Below are positions 13,561 to 20,791 of a DNA stretch of 20,791 nucleotides, piece after piece. Source of the DNA: Geodermatophilaceae bacterium. GTDB taxonomy: Bacteria; Actinomycetota; Actinomycetes; Mycobacteriales; Geodermatophilaceae. The DNA lies in the NCBI GenBank assembly GCA_013813215.1, contig JACCSC010000448.1, forward strand, positions 1 to 20,791. The letters run 5' to 3'. Both the position numbers and the translations under genes were made by a program. The number at the start of each line of letters is the position of its first letter. The stretch's first letter is position 1. The notes beneath the pieces were generated by a model, which worked only from the letters and a program-made list of their open reading frames with translations, was not told where the DNA came from and did no database searches.

Positions 13561-14952
13561 TCAGGATGGCGGGAGCAGGCCGCGCTGGCGGGCCAAGGTC
13601 AGCCAGTCCGGGTATTCGCCCATGAGCAGTTCGTAGAGCGCGTCATCGGGGATGGTCGCCGGATCCTCGACGGCGAAGAAGTTCGCGTTGTCGACGTACC
13701 GACCGTCGAGATTGTCCAGCTGTTCCAGGAACTCGAACTCGCCGCCGGCCGAGGATCGACCGCGGCGCTTGGCCGGCGCCCTACCGTCCGCGGTCAGCGC
13801 CATCGAGGACTTTCCGATGGCCATGAACTGCCAGAACATCGGCTCGTACGACGACGCTATGAGCTGGTCCTGAGTTCGCCGCTTGTCGTTGGGCCGCCCG
13901 TCGGTGACGAACATGATGTAGACCGGCAGGGGCTGGCCCATCGGTGCCGACCGCAGCTCGTCGCTGCCGAAGTAGTGCCGCCGCACCTGGGCCATGACCA
14001 GCCCGTAGTAGGTGGCCCCCTCCAGGCCGAAGCGGTTGAGCAACTCGCCGGTGTACGTGGCGTGGTTCCCGACGTTCATCGTGCCGGCCTCGTGCGCGTC
14101 CTTCCCGAACAGGAAGACGTCGACCTCGCCGTCGTCGTCGAAGCGCAGCCCGAGGGCCAGGATGCGCTCGGCGAGCTTCTGGATCTTCCCCGACCGGTAC
14201 AGCCCGCGCATCGAACCGGAGATGTCCAGGCACAGGGCGACGCGGGCACTGTGCTCACCCAGCCCCCGCTTCTCCAGGGACACCGCGGCGCGCTTCGTCA
14301 GGTCGAGCAGCTGCGGGCTGGTGCTCGCGACCCGCTTCTCCATGTCGATGAGCCTCTGCTTCTTCAGGCTCAGCAGTGCTCCGGTACCTGTCCCCGGTGA
14401 CGACACGGCGGGCGGGGGAGCCGCGGGAGCGTCGTCCACGCTGATCCCGAAGTCGCCGGCCAGCCCGCCGAGACCGGCGGCGTAGCCCTGCCCGACGGCG
14501 CGGAACTTCCAGGCACCCTGCCGCCGGTACACCTCCCCGAAGACGAAAGCCCGCTCGCTGCTGGCGTCGGCGATGTCGAAACGAGCCAGCTCGGCGCCAC
14601 TGCTGTCGTCGTACAGCCGCAGGTGCAGGCCCGGGACCTGACCGAAGGTGAGGCCGTCCACGCTCGCGGCGATCACCACCCGTTCGATGTCCGGCGGCAG
14701 CGCGCCGAGGTCGACGGCCAGCGCGTCCTCCACCCCGCCCGCCACCTGCTGCTTGCCGCGGTGCGCGACGGCGCCGTCGGCTCCGGTGGGCTGGTTGTAG
14801 AACACGAAGTCGGCATCGGAGCGGACCCGGCCAGCGGCGGTGAGCAGGAGGGCCGAGGCGTCGGCGTCGGCCGCTCCGGACCAGGCCAGGACCGCGCGGA
14901 CCCGGCTCGCGGTCAACGGGATGTTCGCGCCCTTGGCCAGCCCGGTACTCAT
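13561..14952 (-). CDS. TerD domain fused to a von Willebrand A (VWA) domain
   Basis: The product is 463 residues. Residues 1-175 form a TerD domain (start TGLAKGANIPL, later FRAVGQGYAAGLGGLAGDFG). A proline-rich linker follows, then a VWA domain with the MIDAS motif DISGSM (D243) and FVTDGRPND. The TerD domain keeps a DADAS motif, but the acidic loop seen in the neighbouring TerD is replaced by GKQQVAGGVED, so one calcium site is probably lost. Such TerD-VWA proteins are known in Ter systems, where VWA domains assemble partners through divalent metal. The start ATG at 14952-14950 is chosen because homologues begin at this point. A GTG 33 bases upstream (14985) is in frame but adds no conserved residues. 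It is divergent from the aldolase operon and convergent with the DUF475 gene. Confidence 0.9.
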   Translation of the reverse strand: MSTGLAKGANIPLTASRVRAVLAWSGAADADASALLLTAAGRVRSDADFVFYNQPTGADGAVAHRGKQQVAGGVEDALAVDLGALPPDIERVVIAASVDGLTFGQVPGLHLRLYDDSSGAELARFDIADASSERAFVFGEVYRRQGAWKFRAVGQGYAAGLGGLAGDFGISVDDAPAAPPPAVSSPGTGTGALLSLKKQRLIDMEKRVASTSPQLLDLTKRAAVSLEKRGLGEHSARVALCLDISGSMRGLYRSGKIQKLAERILALGLRFDDDGEVDVFLFGKDAHEAGTMNVGNHATYTGELLNRFGLEGATYYGLVMAQVRRHYFGSDELRSAPMGQPLPVYIMFVTDGRPNDKRRTQDQLIASSYEPMFWQFMAIGKSSMALTADGRAPAKRRGRSSAGGEFEFLEQLDNLDGRYVDNANFFAVEDPATIPDDALYELLMGEYPDWLTLARQRGLLPPS

Positions 14953-15023
14953 GCGGCGAATTCTGTCAGCCGTGGCGTCATCCACAGTTCATCCCGTCCT
15001 CGGCCGGACGGGCGAAGGTCGGT

Positions 15024-15029
15024 TAGCGT
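15024..15029 (+). promoter_or_regulatory. -10 box, leaderless promoter of the aldolase-PRTase-HAD operon
   Basis: TAGCGT ends 6 bases before the GTG start of the CitE-like gene. The 83-base divergent region to the TerD-VWA gene holds no convincing -35 box. Confidence 0.42.
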
Positions 15030-15035
15030 TGGCCG

Positions 15036-16196
15036 GTGCAGCACTTCGCCCATCTGGAACCCGCGGCTCGACAGCGGCTGTTCCAGCGCGTCCCCGAGGT
15101 GGTCTCCCGCGACTCCGATCGCGAGCTGCGCGCCGTCGCCCTCGGGGCGACCCTCTACTCACCGGCGGACCGGCCGGCGCTGGCCGGGGACATCGCCAAG
15201 CTGGCCGCCCAGGGTGTCTGCAGTCACGTCCTGTGCCTGGAGGACGCGGTCGCGGACGACCAGCTCGAAGCCGCCGAGGCCAATCTGGTCGTCCAGCTGC
15301 GGCGCTACGCCGAGGCCGGCGGCGGGGACAGCCAGCTGTTCGTCCGCGTCCGGATGCCCGACCAGATCCCCGCCCTGCTCACCCGGCTGGGCCCTGCCGC
15401 CGAGGTGCTCAGCGGGTTCGTCCTGCCCAAGTTCACCGCTCCCGTGGGCCGCAAGTACCTCGACACCTTGACCGCGATCCGCGGTCCGATCGCCGAGAAG
15501 TTGCTCGTCATGCCGGTGATCGAGTCACCGGAGGTGGTCCACCAGGAGACCCGCACCGAGGTGTTGCACGACATCGCCCGGCTGCTGCAGGCGCACCGGG
15601 AACGCGTGCTGGCCGTCCGCGTCGGTGCGACGGACCTGTGTGGCGTCCTCGGGTTGCGCCGCGACCGGGAGCTGTCGATCTACGACCTGCACCCGATCGC
15701 CGGCGTCCTGGCCGACATCGTCGGCATGCTGGGTCGGGCCGACGGGACGGGCTTCGTCGTCACCGGACCCGTGTGGGAGTACTTCTCCGGGCACCCCCGG
15801 CTGTTCAAGCCCCTGCTGCGGACCACTCCCTTCGCCGAGCAGGAGGTGCTCCGCCTGCGCTCGGACCTGCTGGCCCACGACCTGGACGGGCTGATCCGCG
15901 AGATCGTCCTGGACAAGGCCAACGGGATGACCGGCAAGACCGTGATCCATCCGAGTCACGTGCATGCAGTGCACGCGCTGCTCGCGGTGACCGCTGAGGA
16001 GTACGCCGATGCGAAGGACATCCTGGATCCCGCGGCTGCCCAGGGTGGGGTCCGCCGGTCGCACTACAACAACAAGATGAACGAGGTGAAGCCGCACCGC
16101 GCGTGGGCCCACCGCACCCTCCTGCGGTCGCGGGTGTTCGGAGTGACCCGGGCCGGGGTGAGCATGGTCGACCTGCTCGACCTCGGTGCCGCTTGA
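15036..16196 (+). CDS. CitE-like (HpcH/HpaI) aldolase/lyase of the Ter biosynthetic module
   Basis: The 386-residue product is a TIM-barrel lyase of the CitE/HpcH-HpaI superfamily. Visible elements are CLEDAVADDQLEAAEANL (67-84) with the ED pair, the strand VRVRMPD (103-109), VMPVIESPEVV (158-168) with E163 as probable Mg ligand, VRVGATDLCGVLGLRRDREL (194-213) with D200, and GKTVIHPSHV near the C-terminus. Such enzymes cleave or form carbon-carbon bonds in acyl or keto-acid substrates using divalent metal. In Ter systems a CitE-like enzyme accompanies phosphoribosyltransferases and a HAD phosphatase in the module predicted to make a nucleoside-like compound. The GTG start is supported by a TAGCGT box 6 bases upstream. 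Its TGA overlaps the TTG start of the next gene (TTGA), so the two are coupled. Confidence 0.88.
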   Translation: MQHFAHLEPAARQRLFQRVPEVVSRDSDRELRAVALGATLYSPADRPALAGDIAKLAAQGVCSHVLCLEDAVADDQLEAAEANLVVQLRRYAEAGGGDSQLFVRVRMPDQIPALLTRLGPAAEVLSGFVLPKFTAPVGRKYLDTLTAIRGPIAEKLLVMPVIESPEVVHQETRTEVLHDIARLLQAHRERVLAVRVGATDLCGVLGLRRDRELSIYDLHPIAGVLADIVGMLGRADGTGFVVTGPVWEYFSGHPRLFKPLLRTTPFAEQEVLRLRSDLLAHDLDGLIREIVLDKANGMTGKTVIHPSHVHAVHALLAVTAEEYADAKDILDPAAAQGGVRRSHYNNKMNEVKPHRAWAHRTLLRSRVFGVTRAGVSMVDLLDLGAA

Positions 16197-18547
16197 CGCT
16201 CCTGTCCGACTCGGCCGGGAGCGCGACGCCAGCGGGCGGGGACGCTCCGATCTGGTCCGGCCGGTGGGTCAGTGACCGCTGGCCGATCGAACTGCACAGC
16301 GGCCTGTCGCCGGTCGGACTGCGGCCACGGGACCTGCTCGGCATCGCCTTGCGGCACAACGCCCGACGCAGCCAACTGCTCGTCTCCACGGTCTTGGGCA
16401 AGCACGTACCGGCCGATCCGCGGGTGGTGCTGTCCACCGGCCACTCGCTCGGAAGTCTCGTCGCCGAACGTCTCGGGTCGCCGGCTCGGGGCGTGGTCGT
16501 GATCGGGTACGCGGAGACCGCGACCGGGCTGGGCCACGCGGTCGCCGATGCGCTGCCGGGCTGCACGTACCTGCACTCCACCCGCCGCGCCGTGCCCGGG
16601 GTCGCCGCGGCGGCCGGGTTCGAGGAGGAGCACAGCCACGCCACCGGGCACCTCCTGCTGCCCGAGGATTCTGGCCTGCTCGCCGCACCCGGACCGATGG
16701 TCCTCGTGGACGACGAGCTGAGCACGGGACGGACGGTCCGCAACACGATCCGGGCGCTACCCGGTCGGGAGCGGTACGTCGTGGCCACCCTGGTCGACCT
16801 GCGCAGTGCCGAGGATCAGGTCGAGCTGGACCGGCTGGCCGGCGAGCTGGGCTGCCCGATCGAGGTCGTCGCGCTGGCCACCGGCGCGGTCGCCCTCCCG
16901 CCCGCCGCGCCGCCGGTTCCCCCCGAGCCGCACCCGGTCCTCGGCGCGCGACCGGAGGTCGTCGTGCTTTCTGACTGCTGGCCGCGTGGCCTGCGCGACG
17001 GGGCGCGGCACGGCTGGCGGCCGGCCGACAGCGACGTCCTGGACCGCCGGCTGCCGACGCTCGCCGAGGCCGTGACCGCGGCGCTGTCCGGTCCACGGGT
17101 GCTCGTCCTGGGTACCGAGGAACTGCTCTACGTGCCGGTACGGCTGGCGGCGGCCGTGGCCGAGCTGACCACGGCCGAGATCAGCTCCTCCTCCACGACC
17201 CGCTCCCCGGCGCACGTGGTCGACGATCCCGGCTACCCCCTGCGGACCCGGATCGCCTTCGGTTCACCGGCCGACGGCGGACCACGCTTCGCCTACAACG
17301 TGGCGCCCGGTTTGGATCCGGCCCGGCGCTTCGACACTGTCGTCCTGGTCACCGACGAGGACCCGGCCCCGGTGGTCCAGGCCCTCGACGGATGCTGTGA
17401 CCGGGTGGTCGTCGTACCGGTGCCGGCGTACCGTCCGGCCCCGTTACCGGCCCCGTTGCGCGGCCCCGCCTTCGGGTCGTACGCCGCACCAGAGGTCGGC
17501 TGGCTGCTGCAGGACCTGTCGTCGGTCACCCTCGAGGCGCCGACCGAGGAGCGCGAGGAGGTGATCCAGGCCGGACGAGGGCACTACGCCGAGTCACTGC
17601 CGATCGAGTACGAACCGTCGATGGCGTACCGCGCCCTCTACGACAAGGCGCTGGCCGCCGCAGCCGGCCGGGTCGCCGTGGCTCTGGGCGTCGTGACCGA
17701 ACGGGTGCTCCGTCGGCGGGCGCGGCCGGTCCTGGTCTCGCTGGCCCGGGCCGGTACGCCGATCGGAGTCCTGATGCGGCGCTGGGCGCAGCGGCGGCAC
17801 GGCCTCGACGTACCGCACTACGCCCTGTCGATCGTCCGCGGCCGCGGCGTCGACACCGTCGCGCTGCGCTGGCTGGCCGCGCACCACGACCCGGCCGACG
17901 TGGTGTTCGTCGACGGCTGGACGGGCAAGGGGGCGATCGTCCGCGAGTTGACCGCGGCGCTGGACGAGCACGCGGGGGCGACCGGTCACCGCTTCGACCC
18001 CGAACTGGCGGTGCTCGCGGACCCCGGGCACTGCGTGCGCACCTACGGCACCCGCGACGACTTCCTGATCCCCTCGGCCTGCCTGAACTCCACCGTTTCC
18101 GGGCTGGTCAGCCGGACCGTCCTGAACGACGAGCTGATCGCGCCGGGGGAGTTCCACGGCGCGAAGTTCTACTCCGACCTGGCGGCGGCGGACGTGTCGG
18201 TCGCCTTCCTGGACGCGATCACCGCCCGGTTCGATGGCGTGGGCGAGCTGCCCGTGCTGCCGGGCCTGGACGCCGCGCCGCCGTCGTGGGCCGGTTGGGC
18301 GGCGATCGAGCGGATCAGCGCGGCGTACGGCATCGGCGAGGTGAACCTGGTCAAGCCGGGCGTGGGCGAGACCACGAGGGTGCTGCTGCGCCGGGTGCCG
18401 TGGAAGATCCTGGCCCGCACCGGCTCGGAGGCCGACATCGAGCATGTCCTGCTGCTCGCCGCCGAACGGGGCGTGCCGGTCGAGCCGGTCCAGGACTTGC
18501 CCTACTCGTGCGTCGGCCTGATCCAGCCCGGGTTCCGGCGATCGTGA
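16193..18547 (+). CDS. Double phosphoribosyltransferase fusion: PRTase-TRSP + StiP/PRTase_1-PELOTA
   Basis: This 784-residue protein joins two modules usually seen as separate Ter-cluster genes. Residues 45-235 form a PRTase with the PRPP loop VLVDDELSTGRT (170-181). About 250-400 is a TRSP domain with the literal TRSP motif at 336-339. After a proline-rich segment (405-426), GSYAAPEVGWLLQD (428-441) begins a StiP/PRTase_1 unit with IEYEPSMAYRAL (471-482), VSLARAGTPIGVL (515-527), a second PRPP-type loop VFVDGWTGKGA (571-581) and SACLNSTVSGLVSRT (628-642); C630 is the candidate cysteine of this family. Residues 700-780 look like the PELOTA-type RNA-binding domain. It probably attaches a base-like group to ribose phosphate. 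TTG at 16193 (TTGA overlap) is the only sensible start. No frameshift is seen at the junction. Confidence 0.87.
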   Translation: MTLLSDSAGSATPAGGDAPIWSGRWVSDRWPIELHSGLSPVGLRPRDLLGIALRHNARRSQLLVSTVLGKHVPADPRVVLSTGHSLGSLVAERLGSPARGVVVIGYAETATGLGHAVADALPGCTYLHSTRRAVPGVAAAAGFEEEHSHATGHLLLPEDSGLLAAPGPMVLVDDELSTGRTVRNTIRALPGRERYVVATLVDLRSAEDQVELDRLAGELGCPIEVVALATGAVALPPAAPPVPPEPHPVLGARPEVVVLSDCWPRGLRDGARHGWRPADSDVLDRRLPTLAEAVTAALSGPRVLVLGTEELLYVPVRLAAAVAELTTAEISSSSTTRSPAHVVDDPGYPLRTRIAFGSPADGGPRFAYNVAPGLDPARRFDTVVLVTDEDPAPVVQALDGCCDRVVVVPVPAYRPAPLPAPLRGPAFGSYAAPEVGWLLQDLSSVTLEAPTEEREEVIQAGRGHYAESLPIEYEPSMAYRALYDKALAAAAGRVAVALGVVTERVLRRRARPVLVSLARAGTPIGVLMRRWAQRRHGLDVPHYALSIVRGRGVDTVALRWLAAHHDPADVVFVDGWTGKGAIVRELTAALDEHAGATGHRFDPELAVLADPGHCVRTYGTRDDFLIPSACLNSTVSGLVSRTVLNDELIAPGEFHGAKFYSDLAAADVSVAFLDAITARFDGVGELPVLPGLDAAPPSWAGWAAIERISAAYGIGEVNLVKPGVGETTRVLLRRVPWKILARTGSEADIEHVLLLAAERGVPVEPVQDLPYSCVGLIQPGFRRS

Positions 18548-19350
18548 CCCGGCCGTTGGTCGTGTGCGACCTGGATCGCACGCTGATCTACAGCCTCGCG
18601 GCGGTCGGCGATGACCCACCGGCGCTGTGCTGCGTCGAGCAGCACCTGGGCCGCGACGTCTCGTTCATCACCGACCAGGCGGCGGCACACCTGGCGACGT
18701 TGCGTCAGGAGTCTGAGTTCGTTCCGTGTACGACGCGGACCCGTGAACAACTCGCCCGGGTCCGGCTGCCCGGTGTGGCGCCGGGCTACGCGATCGCCGC
18801 GAACGGCGGGCATCTGCTCCTCGACGGTGCGAGCGACCCGTCGTGGCAGCGGGTCGTCCGCGCCCGGCTGCGCCAGAGTGCCCCCCTGGCCGAAGTGCAC
18901 GCCAAGCTGTGCGTGCCTGAGCACGAGCCCTGGCTACTGCGGCAGCGGATCGCCGAGGACCTGTTCTGCTACGGCATCGTCGACCGGGCGGCGCTGCCCG
19001 AGGGGCTGCTGGCCGAACTCGCCGACTGGACCGCCGCCCGCGGGTGGACGGTGTCCCTGCAGGGCCGCAAGCTCTACTTCGTCCCGCGGGAGCTGACCAA
19101 GTCCGCCGCCGCCACGGAACTGGCCGAGAGGTTGGGTTCGACCGTGGTCCTCGCGGCAGGGGACTCGCTGCTGGACACCGACCTGCTGCGCTGGGCCGAC
19201 CAGGCCGTCCGTCCCAGGCACGGGGAACTGGAGTTGCTCGACTGGACGCGGCCCGGCCTGCACGTCACCGCGGCCTCCGGCGTACGGGCCGGGGAGGAAC
19301 TGCTGGGCTGGCTCGCCGAGCAGGCTGATACCTACCTCGCCCGCGCCTGA
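18544..19350 (+). CDS. HAD-superfamily phosphatase of the Ter biosynthetic module
   Basis: The 268-residue product is a HAD phosphatase. Motif I is VVCDLDRTLI with nucleophile D9 and acid/base D11; CTTRT (62-66) fits motif II; K186 in ELTKSAAATELAERLG is motif III; and AAGDSLLDTDLL (205-216, D207 and D211) is motif IV. The segment between about 85 and 180 is a C2-type cap, as in Cof and sucrose-phosphatase-like enzymes. The GTG start overlaps the TGA of the double PRTase (GTGA), so the three-gene operon is translationally coupled. It probably removes a phosphate from the ribosylated intermediate; that step is inferred from context. Its last 19 bases overlap the 3' end of the convergent helical protein gene. 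Confidence 0.9.
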   Translation: MTRPLVVCDLDRTLIYSLAAVGDDPPALCCVEQHLGRDVSFITDQAAAHLATLRQESEFVPCTTRTREQLARVRLPGVAPGYAIAANGGHLLLDGASDPSWQRVVRARLRQSAPLAEVHAKLCVPEHEPWLLRQRIAEDLFCYGIVDRAALPEGLLAELADWTAARGWTVSLQGRKLYFVPRELTKSAAATELAERLGSTVVLAAGDSLLDTDLLRWADQAVRPRHGELELLDWTRPGLHVTAASGVRAGEELLGWLAEQADTYLARA

Positions 19351-20582
19351 CGGATCTCCTCGACCGCCGCACGCGCGGCGTTCGTCACGCCGGCCAGCTC
19401 GGTGAGGTAGGCCCAGAAGTCGGGTCGGTTGCGGGCGGCCAGCCGGTCCGGCGCGCTGTCCAATTGCACCCCCAGCGAATCCAGCCGGGAGACCAGGTGG
19501 CGGGCCGGCGGCTCCGAGCCGGCCAGCAGGAAGCGCTGGGCGTCGCGGACCACCCGGCGGGCCTGGGCCAGCGCCTGCGCGGGATCCTCCTGCGCCGCCT
19601 GCAGGGCCTTGAGCCGGTGGGCGGCGGACTGCGCCAGCTTCGCCCCGCTGTCGATCGACTCCCGGGCCGCCGTGATCGCCTGCTGGGCCTCGCCCCACCG
19701 CTGCTCCTGCGGGGTGGCTAGTTGCTCGGCGCGCGCCAGGTGTTCACGGGCGGTGGCCAGCGCCTGTTCGGCGCGCTGTGGCGTGGACTCCACGTCGGCG
19801 AAGGAGGGGTAGACGTAGGACCGCCGCAGCTCGCTCAGCGCCTCCGGTACGCCGGACAGGTGGGACTCGGTGACCTGCAGGAAGGTTCGGGCGGCGGTCA
19901 GCTTGCGGGCCAGGTCGTCGGCCCGGCCGGGCAGCGACTCGGCGTCGACGTCGGCTTCGGTGCTCAGCTCGATGACCCGAGCGGCGCCGTCGAGCATCCG
20001 CTGCATTCCCAGCCGCTCGACCCCGGGGTCGAGTTCGCGCAGCACCATCGCGGCCTGCTCGACGAGGTCGGTCGCCTCCCGGGCCTGGAAGCCGGCTTGG
20101 TGCGCCTTCTCGATCGCGTGCGTCGCCGTGGTCAGCGCTACCCGCGCGGCTTGCAGCCGTTCGGGTACCGCCGCGTGCGCCGAGCGCGCCTGCTGCAGCG
20201 GGCGGCCGGCGGCCTGCAGGAACCGCTGGATGGCCACGATCGCATGCCCCATCTGGTCCGACGCGGCGTGGAAGGCCTGGGCCGCGTGCCGGGCCACCGG
20301 TTCCTCGAGGTCGGTGCTGAGATCGGCGGCGCCCACGGCGGTCATGTACGCCGCCACCGCCTGGTGGGCCTGCTCCTGGACCGGGGCCCAGTCGGCAGAG
20401 ATCCGGCGGGCCCGGGGGCCCGGGTCCACCGCCTCGACCATGCGTACGCCGTCCGCGGCCTCGGTCTGCAGCCGGTCGATGTCGATCAGCAGCGGGGCGG
20501 CCCGCCCGGCCGCCTCCCGGGCCTGGGCCTGCGCTTGGTCCCGGCCACGACGCCACCAGCGCTCGGACGCCGGTGTTCCCAT
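19332..20582 (-). CDS. Long alpha-helical/coiled-coil protein associated with the Ter module
   Basis: The 416-residue product is almost entirely helical: alanine, glutamine, arginine and glutamate rich, with heptad-like runs (for example EQALATAREHLARAEQLATP and AAQEDPAQALAQARRVVRDA) and no signal peptide or membrane segment. The N-terminus SERWWRRGRDQAQAQAREAA is basic and aromatic. I know no enzymatic motif in it. Helical proteins of this kind accompany Ter gene clusters and might be scaffolds for the TerD/VWA assembly, but that is inference. ATG at 20582-20580 follows a TACGGT -10 box by 6 bases, suggesting leaderless expression. The gene is convergent with the HAD gene and overlaps its last 19 bases, so either transcript can run into the other. 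Confidence 0.82.
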   Translation of the reverse strand: MGTPASERWWRRGRDQAQAQAREAAGRAAPLLIDIDRLQTEAADGVRMVEAVDPGPRARRISADWAPVQEQAHQAVAAYMTAVGAADLSTDLEEPVARHAAQAFHAASDQMGHAIVAIQRFLQAAGRPLQQARSAHAAVPERLQAARVALTTATHAIEKAHQAGFQAREATDLVEQAAMVLRELDPGVERLGMQRMLDGAARVIELSTEADVDAESLPGRADDLARKLTAARTFLQVTESHLSGVPEALSELRRSYVYPSFADVESTPQRAEQALATAREHLARAEQLATPQEQRWGEAQQAITAARESIDSGAKLAQSAAHRLKALQAAQEDPAQALAQARRVVRDAQRFLLAGSEPPARHLVSRLDSLGVQLDSAPDRLAARNRPDFWAYLTELAGVTNAARAAVEEIRQARAR

Positions 20583-20588
20583 CGCGTG

Positions 20589-20594
20589 ACCGTA
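20589..20594 (-). promoter_or_regulatory. -10 box, leaderless promoter of the helical protein gene
   Basis: TACGGT on the minus strand ends 6 bases before the ATG, the same geometry as at four other genes in this window. Confidence 0.42.
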
Positions 20595-20712
20595 TCCCGG
20601 CGCTCTGGCCGTGGCTGTCGGTGCGTCCGGCAGCGTGTCGGTAGCGGCGCGTGCTTTCCTTACGCCTCGAGCGGGCGCTGGGTCGTTCGCCGAACGGGGA
20701 GTTGATCCGGGG

Positions 20713-20791
20713 GTGGGTGCTCGCCGCTGGGCGGCTGCGGCTGTCGTCGGGCTCGGTCTGGTCGGGTGCGATGGGGCGCAGGGGCGAACCG
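20713..20791 (+). CDS. Start of a probable lipoprotein gene, cut by the window end
   Basis: From GTG at 20713 the frame stays open to the window end (26 codons). It reads as a lipoprotein signal peptide: arginines (GARRW), a hydrophobic AAAAVVGLGL core and a lipobox LVGC with the cysteine at residue 19. GGGGAG at about 20696-20701 could be its ribosome site, 11 bases away. Only the signal peptide is present, so nothing can be said about function, and a chance open frame is possible over this length. Confidence 0.5.
   Translation, partial: MGARRWAAAAVVGLGLVGCDGAQGRT

Noticed and set aside
13561..14985. Upstream GTG (14985) as start of the TerD-VWA gene
   Set aside because: The 11 extra residues show no TerD similarity, and homologues start at the MSTGLAKGAN-type sequence.
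1..20791. tRNA/rRNA genes, CRISPR arrays, prophage genes
   Set aside because: No cloverleaf-like, rRNA-like or regularly spaced repeat sequence was seen, and no phage structural or integrase gene.

Overview
The window is about 20.8 kb of dense, high-GC DNA from an actinobacterium. The evidence is frequent GTG and TTG starts, an acyl-CoA dehydrogenase closely resembling mycobacterial FadE5, several start codons placed 6-7 bases after a TANNNT -10 box (leaderless genes), and two promoter candidates of the SigR/SigH type. The genus cannot be resolved from the sequence alone.

Left part (1-5083). A DUF899 thioredoxin-like gene is followed by a decayed IS5-family insertion sequence (840-1770) with recognisable imperfect terminal inverted repeats. 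The IS has landed on the 3' end of a minus-strand operon and supplies that operon's last codons and stop. In transcription order the operon is a glutathionyl-hydroquinone-reductase-like GST, a small sulfotransferase-like P-loop protein, and a class IV aminotransferase homologue. The last two match, in the same order, the two halves of the plant 'branched-chain-amino-acid aminotransferase-like' fusion proteins. The position of the PLP-binding lysine carries histidine.

Middle part (4484-8115). A TetR regulator is divergent from a two-gene operon with a 4-base overlap, encoding a Rieske non-haem iron oxygenase and a PYROXD2/phytoene-desaturase-like FAD oxidoreductase. A 48-residue small protein gene follows behind a candidate SigR-type promoter and ends at a strong hairpin. 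Next, on the minus strand, are a MptpB-type tyrosine phosphatase and a fadE5 homologue. The fadE5 promoter is covered by two inverted copies of a 16-bp palindrome, and a related palindrome lies before the GST gene.

Right part (11013-20582). This is a compact Ter (tellurium-resistance-type) stress-response island: TerB (-), TerD (+), a DUF475/TerC-like membrane protein (+), a TerD-VWA fusion (-), then a translationally coupled operon of a CitE-like aldolase, a 784-residue double phosphoribosyltransferase, and a HAD phosphatase. The double protein appears to be a PRTase-TRSP unit fused to a StiP/PRTase_1-PELOTA unit. The operon runs tail-to-tail, with 19 bases of overlap, into a long helical protein gene. 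Comparative genomics from Aravind's group predicted that such Ter modules sense metals or stress and make a nucleoside-like metabolite. This window holds a condensed version with two enzymes in one chain and no ATP-grasp gene visible. The window ends in the start of a probable lipoprotein gene. The most promising less-described items are the double-PRTase fusion, the lysine-less class IV aminotransferase with its sulfotransferase partner, and the small protein that may share a stress sigma factor with terD.
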